This document shows, one piece after another, positions 22,842 through 33,781 of a stretch of DNA of 64,000 nucleotides (position 1 is its first letter; the number at the start of each line of letters is the position of its first letter). The translations under genes and the position numbers were made by a program. Source of the stretch: Stenopsyche tienmushanensis (lineage: Eukaryota > Arthropoda > Insecta > Trichoptera > Stenopsychidae); NCBI GenBank assembly GCA_008973525.1, contig WACJ01000437.1, positions 62,001 to 126,000 on the forward strand. Reading direction: 5' to 3'. A model generated the notes under the pieces. That model had not been told where the DNA came from. It ran no database searches and saw only the letters and a list, made by a program, of their open reading frames with translations.

Positions 22842-23496
22842 TTAACACTTTGAGAACCGCGCTTTTTGGTGTAAAAAAGCTGCGGGGGCCGCTCGTTTTA
22901 GGCAAATTTCGCAAGAAATCAAGACCTTTATAATAATTTACATATCTTTTTAACCTATGAGTGTATATACGTGATATTTTCAGGTTATATTCTACACAAT
23001 CAAAGGTATAGATATGTGATCTTCATTTTACAACTTTCAACCAGTGGTTCTCAAACCAACGAAATACATTTTTTTTTCTTTCTATAAATAATACTTGTTA
23101 TTTATATTTCATTTAAAATTTATTTACTATATGAGGGTGATAATACTTCGCAATTCTATGGAAGGACCGCCACTGGATATGTATATATCCTTTACTTCAG
23201 GATCGTCCAACCTTTTTTGTCTTGGGAGCTACTTTTCAATTTAAAATTGTCTTAGGATCGATTTCTAATATGATTCTTATAGGAAATTTATTTACTTTCT
23301 TCAAACTTAAAACTCAAATTTACATACCCTTTATATCTGTAGAGAAATCTGTCAACGAATAGTGAAATATTAGTGTCGGTAACATTTTTTTTTTATGATG
23401 TTGTAGGCCCACGTTTTTACGCCAAATGGCGTCAGCGGTTCATAACGGTTGGGGAATTTTTACGCCAAAAGGCGTCAGCGGGTCTCAAAGTGTTAA
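22842..23496. mobile_element. TTAA-flanked MITE, TTAACACTTTGAGA ends
   Basis: Perfect 14-bp terminal inverted repeats: TTAACACTTTGAGA at 22842 and TCTCAAAGTGTTAA ending at 23496. The right end also has ACGCCAAAAGGCGT (23462-23475) and ACGCCAAATGGCGT (23419-23432), each followed by CAGCGG. These are two copies of an interrupted palindrome near the TTAA. Inside, CAGTGGTTCTCAAACCAACG (23042) and TCGTCCAACCTTTTTTGTCT (23204) look like hAT termini, suggesting further nesting. No transposase. This is the best-defined small TTAA element here. Confidence 0.85.
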
Positions 23497-23499
23497 TAT

Positions 23500-24780
23500 A
23501 GATAGTGCCAAAAATACGTGCCGTTTTTACATTTCTGTTTTGAAAAGTTTTAAAAAAATAAGGGATGTATTTTTCAGTTTTCAACTTTCATAGAAAAGTG
23601 CAGAAAATGGTTTGTCAGATTTCAATCGGGTAATTTTTGCTGGATGAATCAAGCCGTGGGAGGATCACGCATAACGACTGGATAACGACGTTCTACGAGA
23701 TTTGGTCGAAACAAATCCAGGTTTTGTTCAGGTGCAGATCTGCCATTTGAACAGGATGTTGTTACTTGAAAATAATGTGAAAAGAAGAATCATTCTGAAA
23801 TTTCATGATACAAATTTGAATCATAGGATGACCACTAACGTCTTTTGCCCCAGCAACACTTCAACTATTTAACGGACACATCACAAATTAGCATCTAGCT
23901 ATTTGTTCGATTAGTTGACACGTCCGAATGGATCCGAGAAAACCTCATTAACGACATTTTAATGTTAAATTCAAACCGCACAAAACCGTTCAACGGAAAA
24001 CATGTCCCCAAGGCCTCGAAGAAAGCGCCAATCTAACACCCATAGGACAATAGCATGACAGCCGTATAATTTAGACATTACTATGATTACCAATCATGGC
24101 ATGTTGCAAATCGACCAAACCAAAACGGAAAACTGGCTATTGGCGAGCACACAGGTGAAATTGTTCCGCCGTATCTGGCGAGCTATCAATCACCGGGTGG
24201 GCCATGAACGTGATCGGTCATCGTTTCAGAAGACGCCGTCGTCTTTGACAGATTGTCTTCCGACTGCTTCCCGGTGTAATGAACCTTCCGAAGATTAGAT
24301 TATGACCTTCGCTAAGATTGCATCGTTGATTGATTGGGCAGGACATTCAAATGGACGCCGATCGGATGAACGACACCAACAGCATCGACGAAGCATCGCC
24401 TTTGCGTCCAGATATCCTCTGAGGACCTAAGCCGGTCATTTGGGTGATTCCAAAACAACGCTTAAGAATGTCCGTTTTTTGCCGATTCAAGGGCTCAAAC
24501 GCAATAAAGAAGATTGATTATATGGTACCAAGATTCTGCTCGTTAAGATGCATCCGCTGCATAAACTGAGCGTTCGCTTGCGATTAAGAAATAGCCGAAG
24601 ACCCAAAAAAGACAACAGTAGCTCACCTTTGAAAAAAGACAATGTCCAAGGAAATTACAAGGATTCCCAGAATCAAATTAATGAACAACAAAGGGCATGA
24701 TGTTGTTGAATACATCATCAAATTATATCCAGGATATACTTGCATTTATGTATTAATTTATTCAAATAAAGTCCAAATTA
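23500..24780. other. Single-copy non-coding stretch
   Basis: No repeat or exon recognised. 24000-24450 is GC-raised, with one 71-codon frame (24083-24298) lacking motifs. Confidence 0.45.
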
Positions 24781-24784
24781 TCTT

Positions 24785-25008
24785 GCGTACATCGTACGAT
24801 TAACCCAAGTTTATCGACTGATCGATACAATGAATCGATTTCAAGTGTATTGTATATGTTTACGCAAAAAACTGACTGAATATTGTGCGCTATAGAGAGT
24901 ATTTATGTATTTATGTACAGGCTTCATACACGCTGCGGTGGTCCTGACAGATAAATGGATTTGTACGGATTATAAGTGGCGGACATACGAATATAGCATC
25001 TAAGATTA
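24785..25008 (+). mobile_element. Family R copy
   Basis: CTTGCGTACATCGTACGATT then AACCCAAGTTTATCGACTGA, then TTTCAAGTGTATTGTATATG, GCTTCATACACGCTGCGGTG, GTCCTGACAGATAAATGGAT and CAAATATAGC-like ACGAATATAGCATCTAAGAT. It lacks the TTAACCCCTTAAAGAGG end, so it is 5' truncated relative to 27263-27627. Confidence 0.7.
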
Positions 25009-25040
25009 TGATGATTATGATTATGAGAAGATAATGATTA
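24995..25040 (+). repeat. Short GATTAT-type simple repeat
   Basis: GATTATGATGATTATGATTA continuing TGAGAAGATAATGATTATGC. It is imperfect and abuts the end of the family R copy, so it may be an expanded element end. Confidence 0.6.
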
Positions 25041-26358
25041 TGCATAAATAGACATTGAAGACGTCTCAGTACTGCAGTTGGCTGCATAATGATGAAAAGT
25101 GTTCAAATTATGCATATAAAAATGCCAATTTTTAAATTCTTGTTTGCCTAAATTCCACGACCATGAATGCTGTATAATTAAATAATAACAGCACTCCATT
25201 CACATATTTTATTATATTTATAATCATCACTCAACAGCACAATAGTAAGCCATAAAACCTCGAGTATTTACATTTATGGTGTTTACACTCAATCCGACGG
25301 GTATTGTTCGCAACCTTGCTGCTCAAGAATAGAGACCTTCTTGGATTTCGTCAGATTGCCCATCAATTAGCAGCCTCATTTCCTCGATTATCTACTATAA
25401 TTCAAGGATAGCCCACATTTTCAAAGTGCATCTCACGCCATTATCTCTAAATTATAGTAAAGCGAGATTCACCAACAATGGTATCGAGATTATTCATAAC
25501 TGCAATCGCTGGGTAGTTCTTTAAAACCAAAACCGGCTATCATTTATGGACCCATGGAGATCTTATCCGAATTAAGTGTGTAATTATGACCGAATTCGAA
25601 ACGTTTTTTTTTCTACGTAGAAGAAATTACGCTGAAACAAAGCAGCAACGCAATAGTGAACATGACGCGTAATATCATGCTTTAAATCCTATGAATATAT
25701 AGATTGCGGAGATTATGTGCGGCGATTTCGAAAGCGAAAATCGAGCGTATGAAGTTGTGTACGTAACTTTTTAAGTTTATTTTGGACGCTGTTGTGGATA
25801 TCGAATTTTTGGTCATCCGATCTGATGCTGAAGTCGCCAACAAAGTCGTCTTTTTTATGGCCAGTACAACACCCCATGTGGTGTGGATTCGTGGACCGGA
25901 ACGAGATTGTCTTTCAAAACATCGGTCGTTAGTGATACGTTTGACATTGAACTTGCAAAACAAAAAATCGCAGAAACGACCCAATGATGCTATTGTCGTC
26001 GGTTTTGTTGCAAAACTACATCCTTTTTGGTGGATCGAGTGCTGCATTGTCTCCCCAACACGAGGTTAATTCGCACTGGCATTTACATGATGGATTGAAT
26101 TAGTGCCGCAACATATTTCATACAATACAGCAAATTTAATGGTGATTAGTGGCGTTTGTCTAAGTTTATTTTTGCAACTGATCGAGGTTGACTTGTGGGG
26201 TGCCACACGAAATGACGAGTGCAGGGACATCAACAAAAACGAATCGAGACATGATCTTTGGCTTCTAATTATCATTTCACCCTCCAAAAAGACAAAAATT
26301 GTGTAATATATCTTAATAGAGGTATGTAAACAGGAATTTTGTTGTAAAAACTTATGAA
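25041..26358. other. Single-copy non-coding stretch
   Basis: No repeat recognised. A 121-codon minus frame (25682-26047) overlaps a 95-codon plus frame (25782-26069). Neither has a recognisable domain, and mutual overlap of this kind is typical of chance frames. Confidence 0.45.
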
Positions 26359-26480
26359 TCTATTTATATAAAACTGAATGTGTGTCGCGGAACAAAGGGT
26401 TTGCTAGATATACATTCTCATGCTGTTCATCCGATTGCGATGAAACTTTGGTGAGTTATTGGTCGTGTATCCGAAAAGGT
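26359..26480 (+). mobile_element. Probable Helitron 5' end
   Basis: TCTATTTATATAAAACTGAA, then TGTGTGTCGCGG and TCATCCGATTGCGATGAAAC followed by TTTGG. The combination of a 5' TC after an A, TATATAAAA, a TGTGTGTC block and CCGATTGCGATGAAACTTTG is the usual start of arthropod Helitrons. The 3' CTRR end with hairpin was not found, so the extent is unknown. A weaker, similar string (GACTGAGCCGATT) occurs at 11168-11180. Confidence 0.5.
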
Positions 26481-27066
26481 TTTTACATTGGCTCAACCAT
26501 TATTTTTTATAAAGATTATCCCAAAACCATTCAATAATGATAAGGTCAGAGACTGTGTTGGTATATCGATTGCATTTCAGCAATTTCTATATTTAAAACG
26601 ATTGCCCAGTCTTAAATTTTCTGCACTTTATCATACGTTATCATTCAGTATGCTTGAATATATATGATGATTTATTATTTCATCAACGAAAATCAAATTA
26701 GCAACTTCAGACGCCGATAAAAACCCCCAAGCCAAATGATTAAATTTACTTTCTCTGCTGATTTTATAATTTACTATATATTTAACGGAGATTTATAAGT
26801 TACAAAATATTCCGTGAGTGTTCATCCTGGAAACAACTCCCGACCCTAACCCAAATAAACGTTTGAGGGACATAAATTATGAAGCAGATGAATGCAAAAA
26901 ATGATGCAGATCATTGGAATGCTTCATAAATATGTATCCTATTTAAATCCAGTCCAAAAAGTAAAGTATAACATATGCGACCATTATTTTGTGTAAAATA
27001 TGCAAGGATTTGACGTGTATTTTAAAATGTTGCTTAATTCAAAAGTAATGGAATTTTATGTAAATA
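26481..27066. other. AT-rich stretch, possibly Helitron interior
   Basis: Nothing recognised. It could be the interior of the non-autonomous Helitron whose 5' end is at 26359. Confidence 0.35.
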
Positions 27067-27067
27067 C

Positions 27068-27744
27068 ACTTGGGTCTGTTTTTATGCGATAGATACACTT
27101 CACAGGGAGTCGCGTATAAAAAATTCGCATAAAAAAGCCTTGAAATAAATAGAAAACTGAGGGATAGGTTTCATTATTTTTAAAAACCGCATAACTTCAA
27201 ATCATTATGATAGAATATACCAAAATTCGCATAAAAAAAGCTTTTTAAAATGTATTCGCTGATTAACCCATTAAAGAGGTATGACACAGAGTTGTGTTCG
27301 AATTCCAATTATTCAGATTATAATTACACGTTGAGCTCGGAGACAGACAAAGACGGAGAGAGTATCTTGCGTACATCCGTACGATTGTATAGATCGTTAA
27401 CCCAAATTTATTGACTGATAATGATATGTGAATGATATAATGAAACGATTTCTAGTGTATTTCATGCGTATTGTTTATGTTTACGCAAATAAATTACCGA
27501 TTATTGTGTGCTATCGACAGTATTTATTTATTTAAATACAAATTTTATACATTCTGCGACGGTTCCTGACAGATAAGTGGATTTGTACGGACGATAATTG
27601 GCGGACATACAAATATAGCAACTAAGCGATTTTTTTATGCGCATTCGCATAAAAAAAACGTTGTTCTCTATAGAAAAATGATGGATAGGTTCCATTATTG
27701 TTGAAAACCGCATAACTTCAAAATCGCATAAAAACAGACCTGCA
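27068..27744. mobile_element. Foldback-like MITE invaded by family R
   Basis: The left arm starts ACTTGGGTCTGTTTTTATGC and the right arm ends CGCATAAAAACAGACC. Both arms carry CCGCATAACTTCAAA near runs of TCGCATAAAAA and a TTCATTATTTTTAAAAACCG block. The arms are inverted for the outer 20 bp or so, then carry subterminal copies of the CGCATAAAAA motif. The centre (27263-27627) is a family R element. Other members are at 33782, 36416, 39199, 60236 and 62859. No coding capacity. Superfamily uncertain (TA-rich flanks). Confidence 0.8.
27263..27627 (+). mobile_element. Family R element nested in the foldback MITE
   Basis: The longest R copy in this orientation. It has TTAACCCATTAAAGAGGTAT, near-palindromic GACACAGAGTTGTGTTC (27283-27299), GAGCTCGGAGACAGACAAAG, TCTTGCGTACATCCGTACGA, TTGTATAGATCGTTAACCCA, then the central landmarks and GGACATACAAATATAGCAAC at the end. 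The left border is exactly TTAA. The right border lacks a clear TTAA. Non-coding. Confidence 0.7.
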
Positions 27745-27856
27745 AATTTATATCGAAGAATTTCCTGGTTTCATCTTTCTGTCCCATGACTTTTTAGCTG
27801 AATCTGATGCCCTTTTGATTCGTTATTTATATAGAAGCATTTGCTATTTTATTCTA

Positions 27857-28028
27857 TTAATATTTCCCTTATCGTACTAAGAACACTCTCACGCTACTAT
27901 GATATGTATTTGGTACACTATAAGAAAATCTGAAAAATTCTTAACCCTATATCTATTATATTTCATATCGATGTTCCCATTATTAGAATCGAGTTATAGT
28001 AAATACATCATGGCGAAGGAAAGGTTAA
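27857..28028 (-). mobile_element. Small TTAA element, family Y
   Basis: A 172-bp unit bounded by TTAA on both sides: TTAATATTTCCCTTATCGTA ... AAGGAAAGGTTAA. Subterminal landmarks are GATATGTATTTGGTACACT and AGTAAATACATCATGG, inverted versions of one motif (GATGTATTT.GTAC). The centre CTATATCTATTATATTTCAT matches the middle of family X. Related copies are at 37325-37436 and 62642-62790. Confidence 0.65.
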
Positions 28029-31000
28029 TGGGATATTATATTTGGGTTCTTTTCTATTTTTAAAATATTATATAAATCTCAAATAAGTCTGTTTGATCGA
28101 TTTCTTCAAAATAATAAACTTTTTTCCAGGGGGCGTAATTATGCTGTTTAGCATCAAAAGCATGATTTTACTCGCCCTTGCATATTAGCAAATTTGACCT
28201 ACGACAAAATAATTCAGAGGACAAATTGCCAAATCGTGCAAGTCTGGTCATCCGCGGTCAGACGACCAAATGAGCTTGCATCACAACATCAGCCAAATAC
28301 AAAAGAAAATCATCACGATAATGTAAATGACATGTCGCAAGAGATGACCCAGCATCTGATGGCGGGCAAGAAGTGTAAAAACTAAACGCCATAAGGAGGC
28401 GTTAACGAGTCCATCATAATGAGGTATTTATTTGAACATTCCACCTTCTAACCAAACATTTTTTATCTATCCACAAATAAGCCGAAGTGGGATCTCCGCC
28501 GACCTCGGCGATAAAGAGGCCAATAAAAACGAGCGACGCGGACGTTGTGGGAGGCGAAGAGGATATGGATATAAAAATTCGAGGCAATTCTAGAGATTTT
28601 TATACCCAGCGCCCCTGGAGACGAGCTCCAAAGTGCTGCCAGAGGAGGAATGAAAAAGAAAAAAATGGATAAGGCTGAACCCGAACAATGGGGGCGAGCG
28701 AGCCGCACGATATTTTAGGTTTACATGTCGAAAAAAATCCAATCAAAGCCTCTCTTAAATAAAGGTACCAACTGGGCAAGCAGCGGACGCCAAACTTTGG
28801 CGCGGCATAGGCAAGATCTATTAGCAGTGAAATACGTATGAGTATCAGATAAATTACGTCCGATGAATGGCGCCAATGAACAGGAGGTAGCTGATGAACT
28901 TGCATCAATACCAACCAAAATTGGAATAGTTTCTCCCGTACAAAACCGATGAATGCTTATAAGCAATATAACTGAAATGACGAAATTATGCATACTTTCG
29001 ATTTATAAAAAAAGTACTGAAACGATTTTTAGTTTTTCGAAATCTGAATAATTCAACATATCGGCATTAAATTAAAATATACAAAGCTGAATTTTTGTCT
29101 ATAAGTAGTTAATATGAATTACGGTTAAATGAACCTCGTCTATTTACAATACAAGCTGGTTTTGGCTTCGGTAGACGTGGCTAAATCTGTAGCGCGGAAA
29201 CTTGATTGAAATATTGCAACTTTCAAAGCGTTGTAATATTAAGTACATATAGTATGTTTTTATGAACAGCTACAACATAGTTTCAATCTTGTAGGCATAA
29301 GACATTTTTATATTATTTATAGGTTTAAAAATATATATATATAAAAGTCGGCAACAATATCATCGCTGTAGACTGCTATTTTCTTTACTTATAATATCAA
29401 AACAACAAAATGCGAAATAATTAGCTTTGTAAGAATAATTACACAAATAATGTCGCTGTCTCCTATATAAGCGCCTAAATTCGCATCAATAGGGGATGCT
29501 TAGGTTAAAATGATTTATTTTTTTGTTCATCCAGAAAATAGTTCATCTTATGTCGTGTTATGCGTGTAAAATTTTCCGCTTTTATCAAAAATTATACAGC
29601 TTCAAATAACTGAAAATGAACTGGTAACACTTGGTCTAATGTTCTATAAACTATGTTATATTGTCTTCATATAGCATAACATAACGAGATTAAGATTGAA
29701 AAAAATTAGCCGAAAGTCTTAAGCGCAATCTCATGTTACATTAATAACGCGGTTAAAAATAATGTGGCCATAAAATGACGAATCAGAAATAATAGTGGAC
29801 ATATTTTTAACATTAAAAGTGTAGGGTTTCATTACATAAGTGGGCACAATTTATACTACAGCCATAATATTAAGTTTGTTGCATAACACTTCCAAAAAAA
29901 GTGTTTTCCTCATACCACAGCGGGGCGACGGCCATTGTCTATATACTGAATGCGAAACAAGACAACCGAAATTTAACACACCTCTTCAATCATCCCGGGA
30001 ACACCTTTACACCCTATAAAAGTGTCGATGATTTAATGAAAGCCGACAAAACACCAAATTCCTCAACTGGGCGGATCCTAACTGGGGCGCCCCAAAAGCC
30101 TTAAATAGGTTGCGTATGCCTGAGGCGATTCAAAAAAAAGGAATAAAAACAGGTCGAGTCTACAACACCTGCCGCTGGACCATCTTTTGTTAGGAATGCA
30201 GGTAATCTGTACAACTGACCTTGGCCACTGTACGCCATTATCATCATCACGAAGCATCTTAGCCGAAAGTGTGACGAAAGGACATTTGTGGAATACGCAA
30301 AACACCAAAAAAAAACCACTTTAAATTACAAAGTGGCTGCTCGAACACCATATCGTCCAAGCAGCTAATAAGACACAGCATCCCAGCCTAAGATTATTTA
30401 CGCTCTAGCAAATTTAAATTTTGGACCCTGCAAGAATAAAAAACGCAAATGCATTACAAGACGCGGCTGGATATCAAATGCAAATTAAAAAGCAACCGAA
30501 CGATTATATTTTCGCATATCAGCCGAGATTTAGCACGAAGGTTGTGTCAGTTAAATAAAACCCCGCTTAGAAAAAAATAACAAAAATCCCCCCAAAAGGA
30601 TCCGACGCGAGATTTGAGTGCCTTAAAAGCGTCCAGGATACAAAAAGAAATCATCCTCATTCGAGCGCGCTTGATATTAAAACAATTTCGCCTTTAATCA
30701 AAATGATAACCAGACTCCCAGACGGGAATAAATAAAATAAATAAAAGCCGCGAATCCCAAGAATTAACCCCGTAGAATCAGAGCAGAGCATGGCAGTATC
30801 GCCATAGGACTGTCTGTCAAAAAATTCAAATTAGATTATCAACAAGCAAAAGATTCAAAGTCGTCCAGGTCACCAATGGTTTTATATATTCAAGTGCATC
30901 ATTCGCAGCATTTTAACAAGTATTTTTAGCAAACGTATAATGCTCGCTAAGCAGTAGACTTTATCTATTTAAGGGCAAAAATATTTGAGTCCCGATTTCT

Positions 31001-31112
31001 GACACCAGTGTAACATATACATCTGACACCGTGTATGCCTCTACTCTATTACAATAATCTTTATTATACATAACTTGACATAGACCTCCATATACAGGAT
31101 GAGGGATTATTT
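28029..31112. other. Long single-copy non-coding stretch
   Basis: No transposon remnant or exon recognised in about 3 kb. The 28480-28900 part is GC-raised and has overlapping frames on both strands (28463-28708, 28600-28914 and 28721-28993 minus, 28487-28672 plus), none with a recognisable motif. The 29000-29900 part is very AT-rich. The 29900-30800 part has moderate GC and unusually A-rich plus-strand composition. Confidence 0.45.
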
Positions 31113-31515
31113 GCTAATAGGGAATCCAATCCCGGGATCCCGGAAAGTTTTAGGTGCTCATGAATCTCAGATTAGTACACATAATCCAGAAAATTTACAA
31201 TTTACGCGACGCCTAGGGGCAGTAACTGTCCAATCTATGTATAAAGTACATATATGTTTTTCAAATTTTTATATTAACTTTTCCCAACCGGTGATGTATT
31301 TACTACACCTCGACTCTAATAATGGAAATATCGATATGAAATATAATAGATACGGGGTTCAGATTTTTTGTATTCCTCCGTAATATAATTACGAATCATA
31401 TCAAAGTATTATAGTATATATATATTCATCTGCGGCGACGGAAATAAATTATTTGTTGGAAAATCGGGAATTTTGCGAGTTTTAGTCCGTGTCTCAGCAG
31501 AACGGAATTTCATCA
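31113..31515 (+). repeat. Family X repeat, internally deleted copy
   Basis: Starts TAGGGAATCCAATCCCGGGA, then jumps from CATAATCCAGAAAATTTAC to CGACGCCTAGGGGCAGTAAC, losing the segment present at 3050-3150. It then follows the other copies (ACCGGTGATGTATTTACTAC, ATATAATAGATACGGGGTTC, GAGTTTTAGTCCGTGTCTCA). Confidence 0.75.
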
Positions 31516-31689
31516 GTTGCATTGATGGCAAAATGTCTGACAAAATCTATTTTTGAATTGTATATTTGAAAAGAAAATTATTTCTGAGCCTCTAAAGTCA
31601 CAAAAAATGTGCAAACGAATGAGAAATGTCAACTTCTAAATATTTTAAAAATAAATTGCCTAAAATAATTCTTTTGGCAGTCCCTTTTC

Positions 31690-31905
31690 CGTGGATTGCA
31701 TGATCTTCAGACCTGACACCAATGGATTTTTTTAATCTGTGGACGTGCTCTATTCCGTGACCCGCACTGTCTCCAGATCTGACACCACTGGAATTCTTTG
31801 TTTAGGGACGTGCAAAAATGAAAGACGAAATGCTACTTCAAACATTATACTTCAGACAGTGTATGATAGAATTAAGATCAAGATGGACTGAGACGATCGG
31901 TCGGA
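31690..31905 (+). pseudogene. Duplicated DDE transposase scrap
   Basis: Two divergent copies of the same catalytic segment stand in tandem. CAGACCTGACACCAATGGAT at 31710 encodes DLTPMDFF. CCAGATCTGACACCACTGGA at 31776 encodes SPDLTPLEFFV and then, after a stop, GRAKMKDEMLLQTL. The second copy continues into the downstream part of the protein (LRSRWTETIG). Related to 2548-2626. The tandem state with different substitutions suggests either a local duplication that has since diverged or two independent truncated copies. Confidence 0.6.
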
Positions 31906-31955
31906 AATATCAATAGATAAATCCAAGATCTAAGCTATTATACCAACACTTTGCG
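31865..31955 (-). repeat. SINE fragment with tRNA-like head remnant
   Basis: AGATCAAGATGGACTGAGAC and GATCGGTCGGAAATATCAAT correspond to 44290-44325, and AAGCTATTATACCAACACTT corresponds to the box A region at 44413-44433. About 75 bp between them, including box B, is deleted. Same orientation as all other SINE copies here. Confidence 0.55.
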
Positions 31956-33370
31956 ATCTGCGTTCCTCAAAGAATGCTGTCCCAATAAGATCATTGAATG
32001 TAAACAAATAAACGAATTTACTGGCTGCTTCAACACGATGTAACTTGGAACTCATCCAGCACATCGAAGATGAATCAAACAGGAAAATTTTACGAAAAGC
32101 AAATAAATTATCCAAATAAATGATAGAAGTGTATAAAATCAATAAGCCCGGCACTTATCTCAGAAGTTCTGTTTACTTTGGTGGATGCATACATCCTGTA
32201 TTATAAGCATCGGTTATAAGCAGTACAAATATTATTCTTAAATCTGATTTAAAGCAGCCGTAATTTTTCACACCCTATATTGTCTTTTTTTTTTGCTCAG
32301 AGTGTTATTAAAAATAGCTTTCTTGTTCAAAGCGTATTGCACGCCTACAATATGGAACTTTTACTTTCGGCAAAGAGAAGCCATTGTATTTTTTATTTTC
32401 GTGCGAACTATATTTTACTGTTACAAATTACACACATCGGTATGGCGTCGTCGAACAAACATGAAAAAAATGACGTAAAAACGTTCGTTAGCATAGTTAA
32501 ATTTAGTCGAGCAAACAACTTTTGCAACACACAGACGACGTCATATGCACAGGCATTGAAAATTTTGATTTAAGTCCTGAAACAACAATCCAAAATGTGG
32601 TTTTGATGTTTGAAGACTATTCCAAGGATGCTTGTATACAACAGGAATAGACGCAATGATCCGTATTATGTAAAAATTACGAGCATCACGCCCTTCATTT
32701 CTTATCTCATTAGATAAAAGCATTAGTAAGCACACTATTACATCACGTCATACAAACATGCCGACGAGTTAAGCCGTCTTGATATACAAAGTAACATAAT
32801 ATCCAGACAAACAGAGTAAAAATACACAGGTACCGGACCAACGTGTGAAATCCGATCCCATTGTGGATGCTGCACTGCGTCAAAAATTACAATCGTAAAA
32901 TTAATAAACTGCCGCATATCTGTCAAACGTGATGGCCACTTAACACTTTCAATAGAAAATGAGGCAAGATACTGACCCACTCCTGCATAATTTGCTATGG
33001 GAGATTCTTTCGATTGTTTGGACGATGCAGTTCACCGATGGCAGCGGAGGAAATGGACCAACGGTCAAATTTGCTTTGAAAACTCGTGGGAAAATCCTGT
33101 CGAATTGGGTCCAAGAATCCAAGGCGCGTTTCAAAATCGAAATAAACGGATAATTACCACGGTTTCTAATATTCTGACAGCCAAACGTTGAAGATAATTC
33201 GACATTAAGGTTCGTAAATACATCGCAATGCTTCAGTTATGAGAGTTGCATAAAAATAATCATAGGAAAGAATTACTTCACCGTAAGATCATATTTTATT
33301 AAAAAGAACATTTTGATAATCACATGCACATGATAATACATTCAATTAAACAATGATATCGTTATCGTAT
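31956..33370. other. Single-copy non-coding stretch
   Basis: No repeat recognised. Frames of 60-97 codons (for example 32280-32573, 32959-33191) have no motif. Confidence 0.45.
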
Positions 33371-33735
33371 TATAATCCGGACCCCGTCTAATCCGGCGCC
33401 CTCTGTAATCCGACATGCCAATACAAGTATAGTGTATATACGGTCATACTTCGTCAATATAAAAAATGCAAAATCGTAATTAATCTTTTTGTAAGTTGGC
33501 AAGTGAATACGGGGTAAGACGATCCACAATTTATGATATACAATAGACCATGAGAATATCCAAAAGTTCATCTCTACCACTGATTGTGGGCCAGGCCAGA
33601 GAGTACCTATAGTACTCCTTTCCACAAAAAGTTCTGGACTACAAGGGGTCAGGGGCAGTACTCTATAGTCCGACAAATTGGAAAATTCGACACCGCCTTG
33701 CAAAACGTTTGTCGGATTACCGCGGGTCTACTGTA
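33371..33735 (-). mobile_element. Pogo/Tigger-type MITE
   Basis: The right end, inverted, reads TACAGTAGACCCGCGGTAAT then CCGACAAACG, a typical Tigger/pogo terminus with TA target. The left end, TATAATCCGGACCCCGTCTA followed by ATCCGGC, is a decayed inverse. Landmarks AAGTTGGCAAGTGAATACGG, GATCCACAATTTATGATA, GGGGTCAGGGGCAGTACTCT and ATAGTCCGACAAATTG recur at 41470-41850, and part recurs inverted at 48942-49211. A 113-codon minus frame (33362-33703) spans it but has no transposase motif I can identify. Confidence 0.8.
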
Positions 33736-33781
33736 ATTGTATTGTGGCTAAAATTCTGGTCGAAGAATAAAATTACATATA

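Noticed and set aside
25682..26069. Overlapping 121- and 95-codon frames on opposite strands
   Set aside because: Mutually overlapping antisense frames without motifs are typical of low stop density rather than genes.
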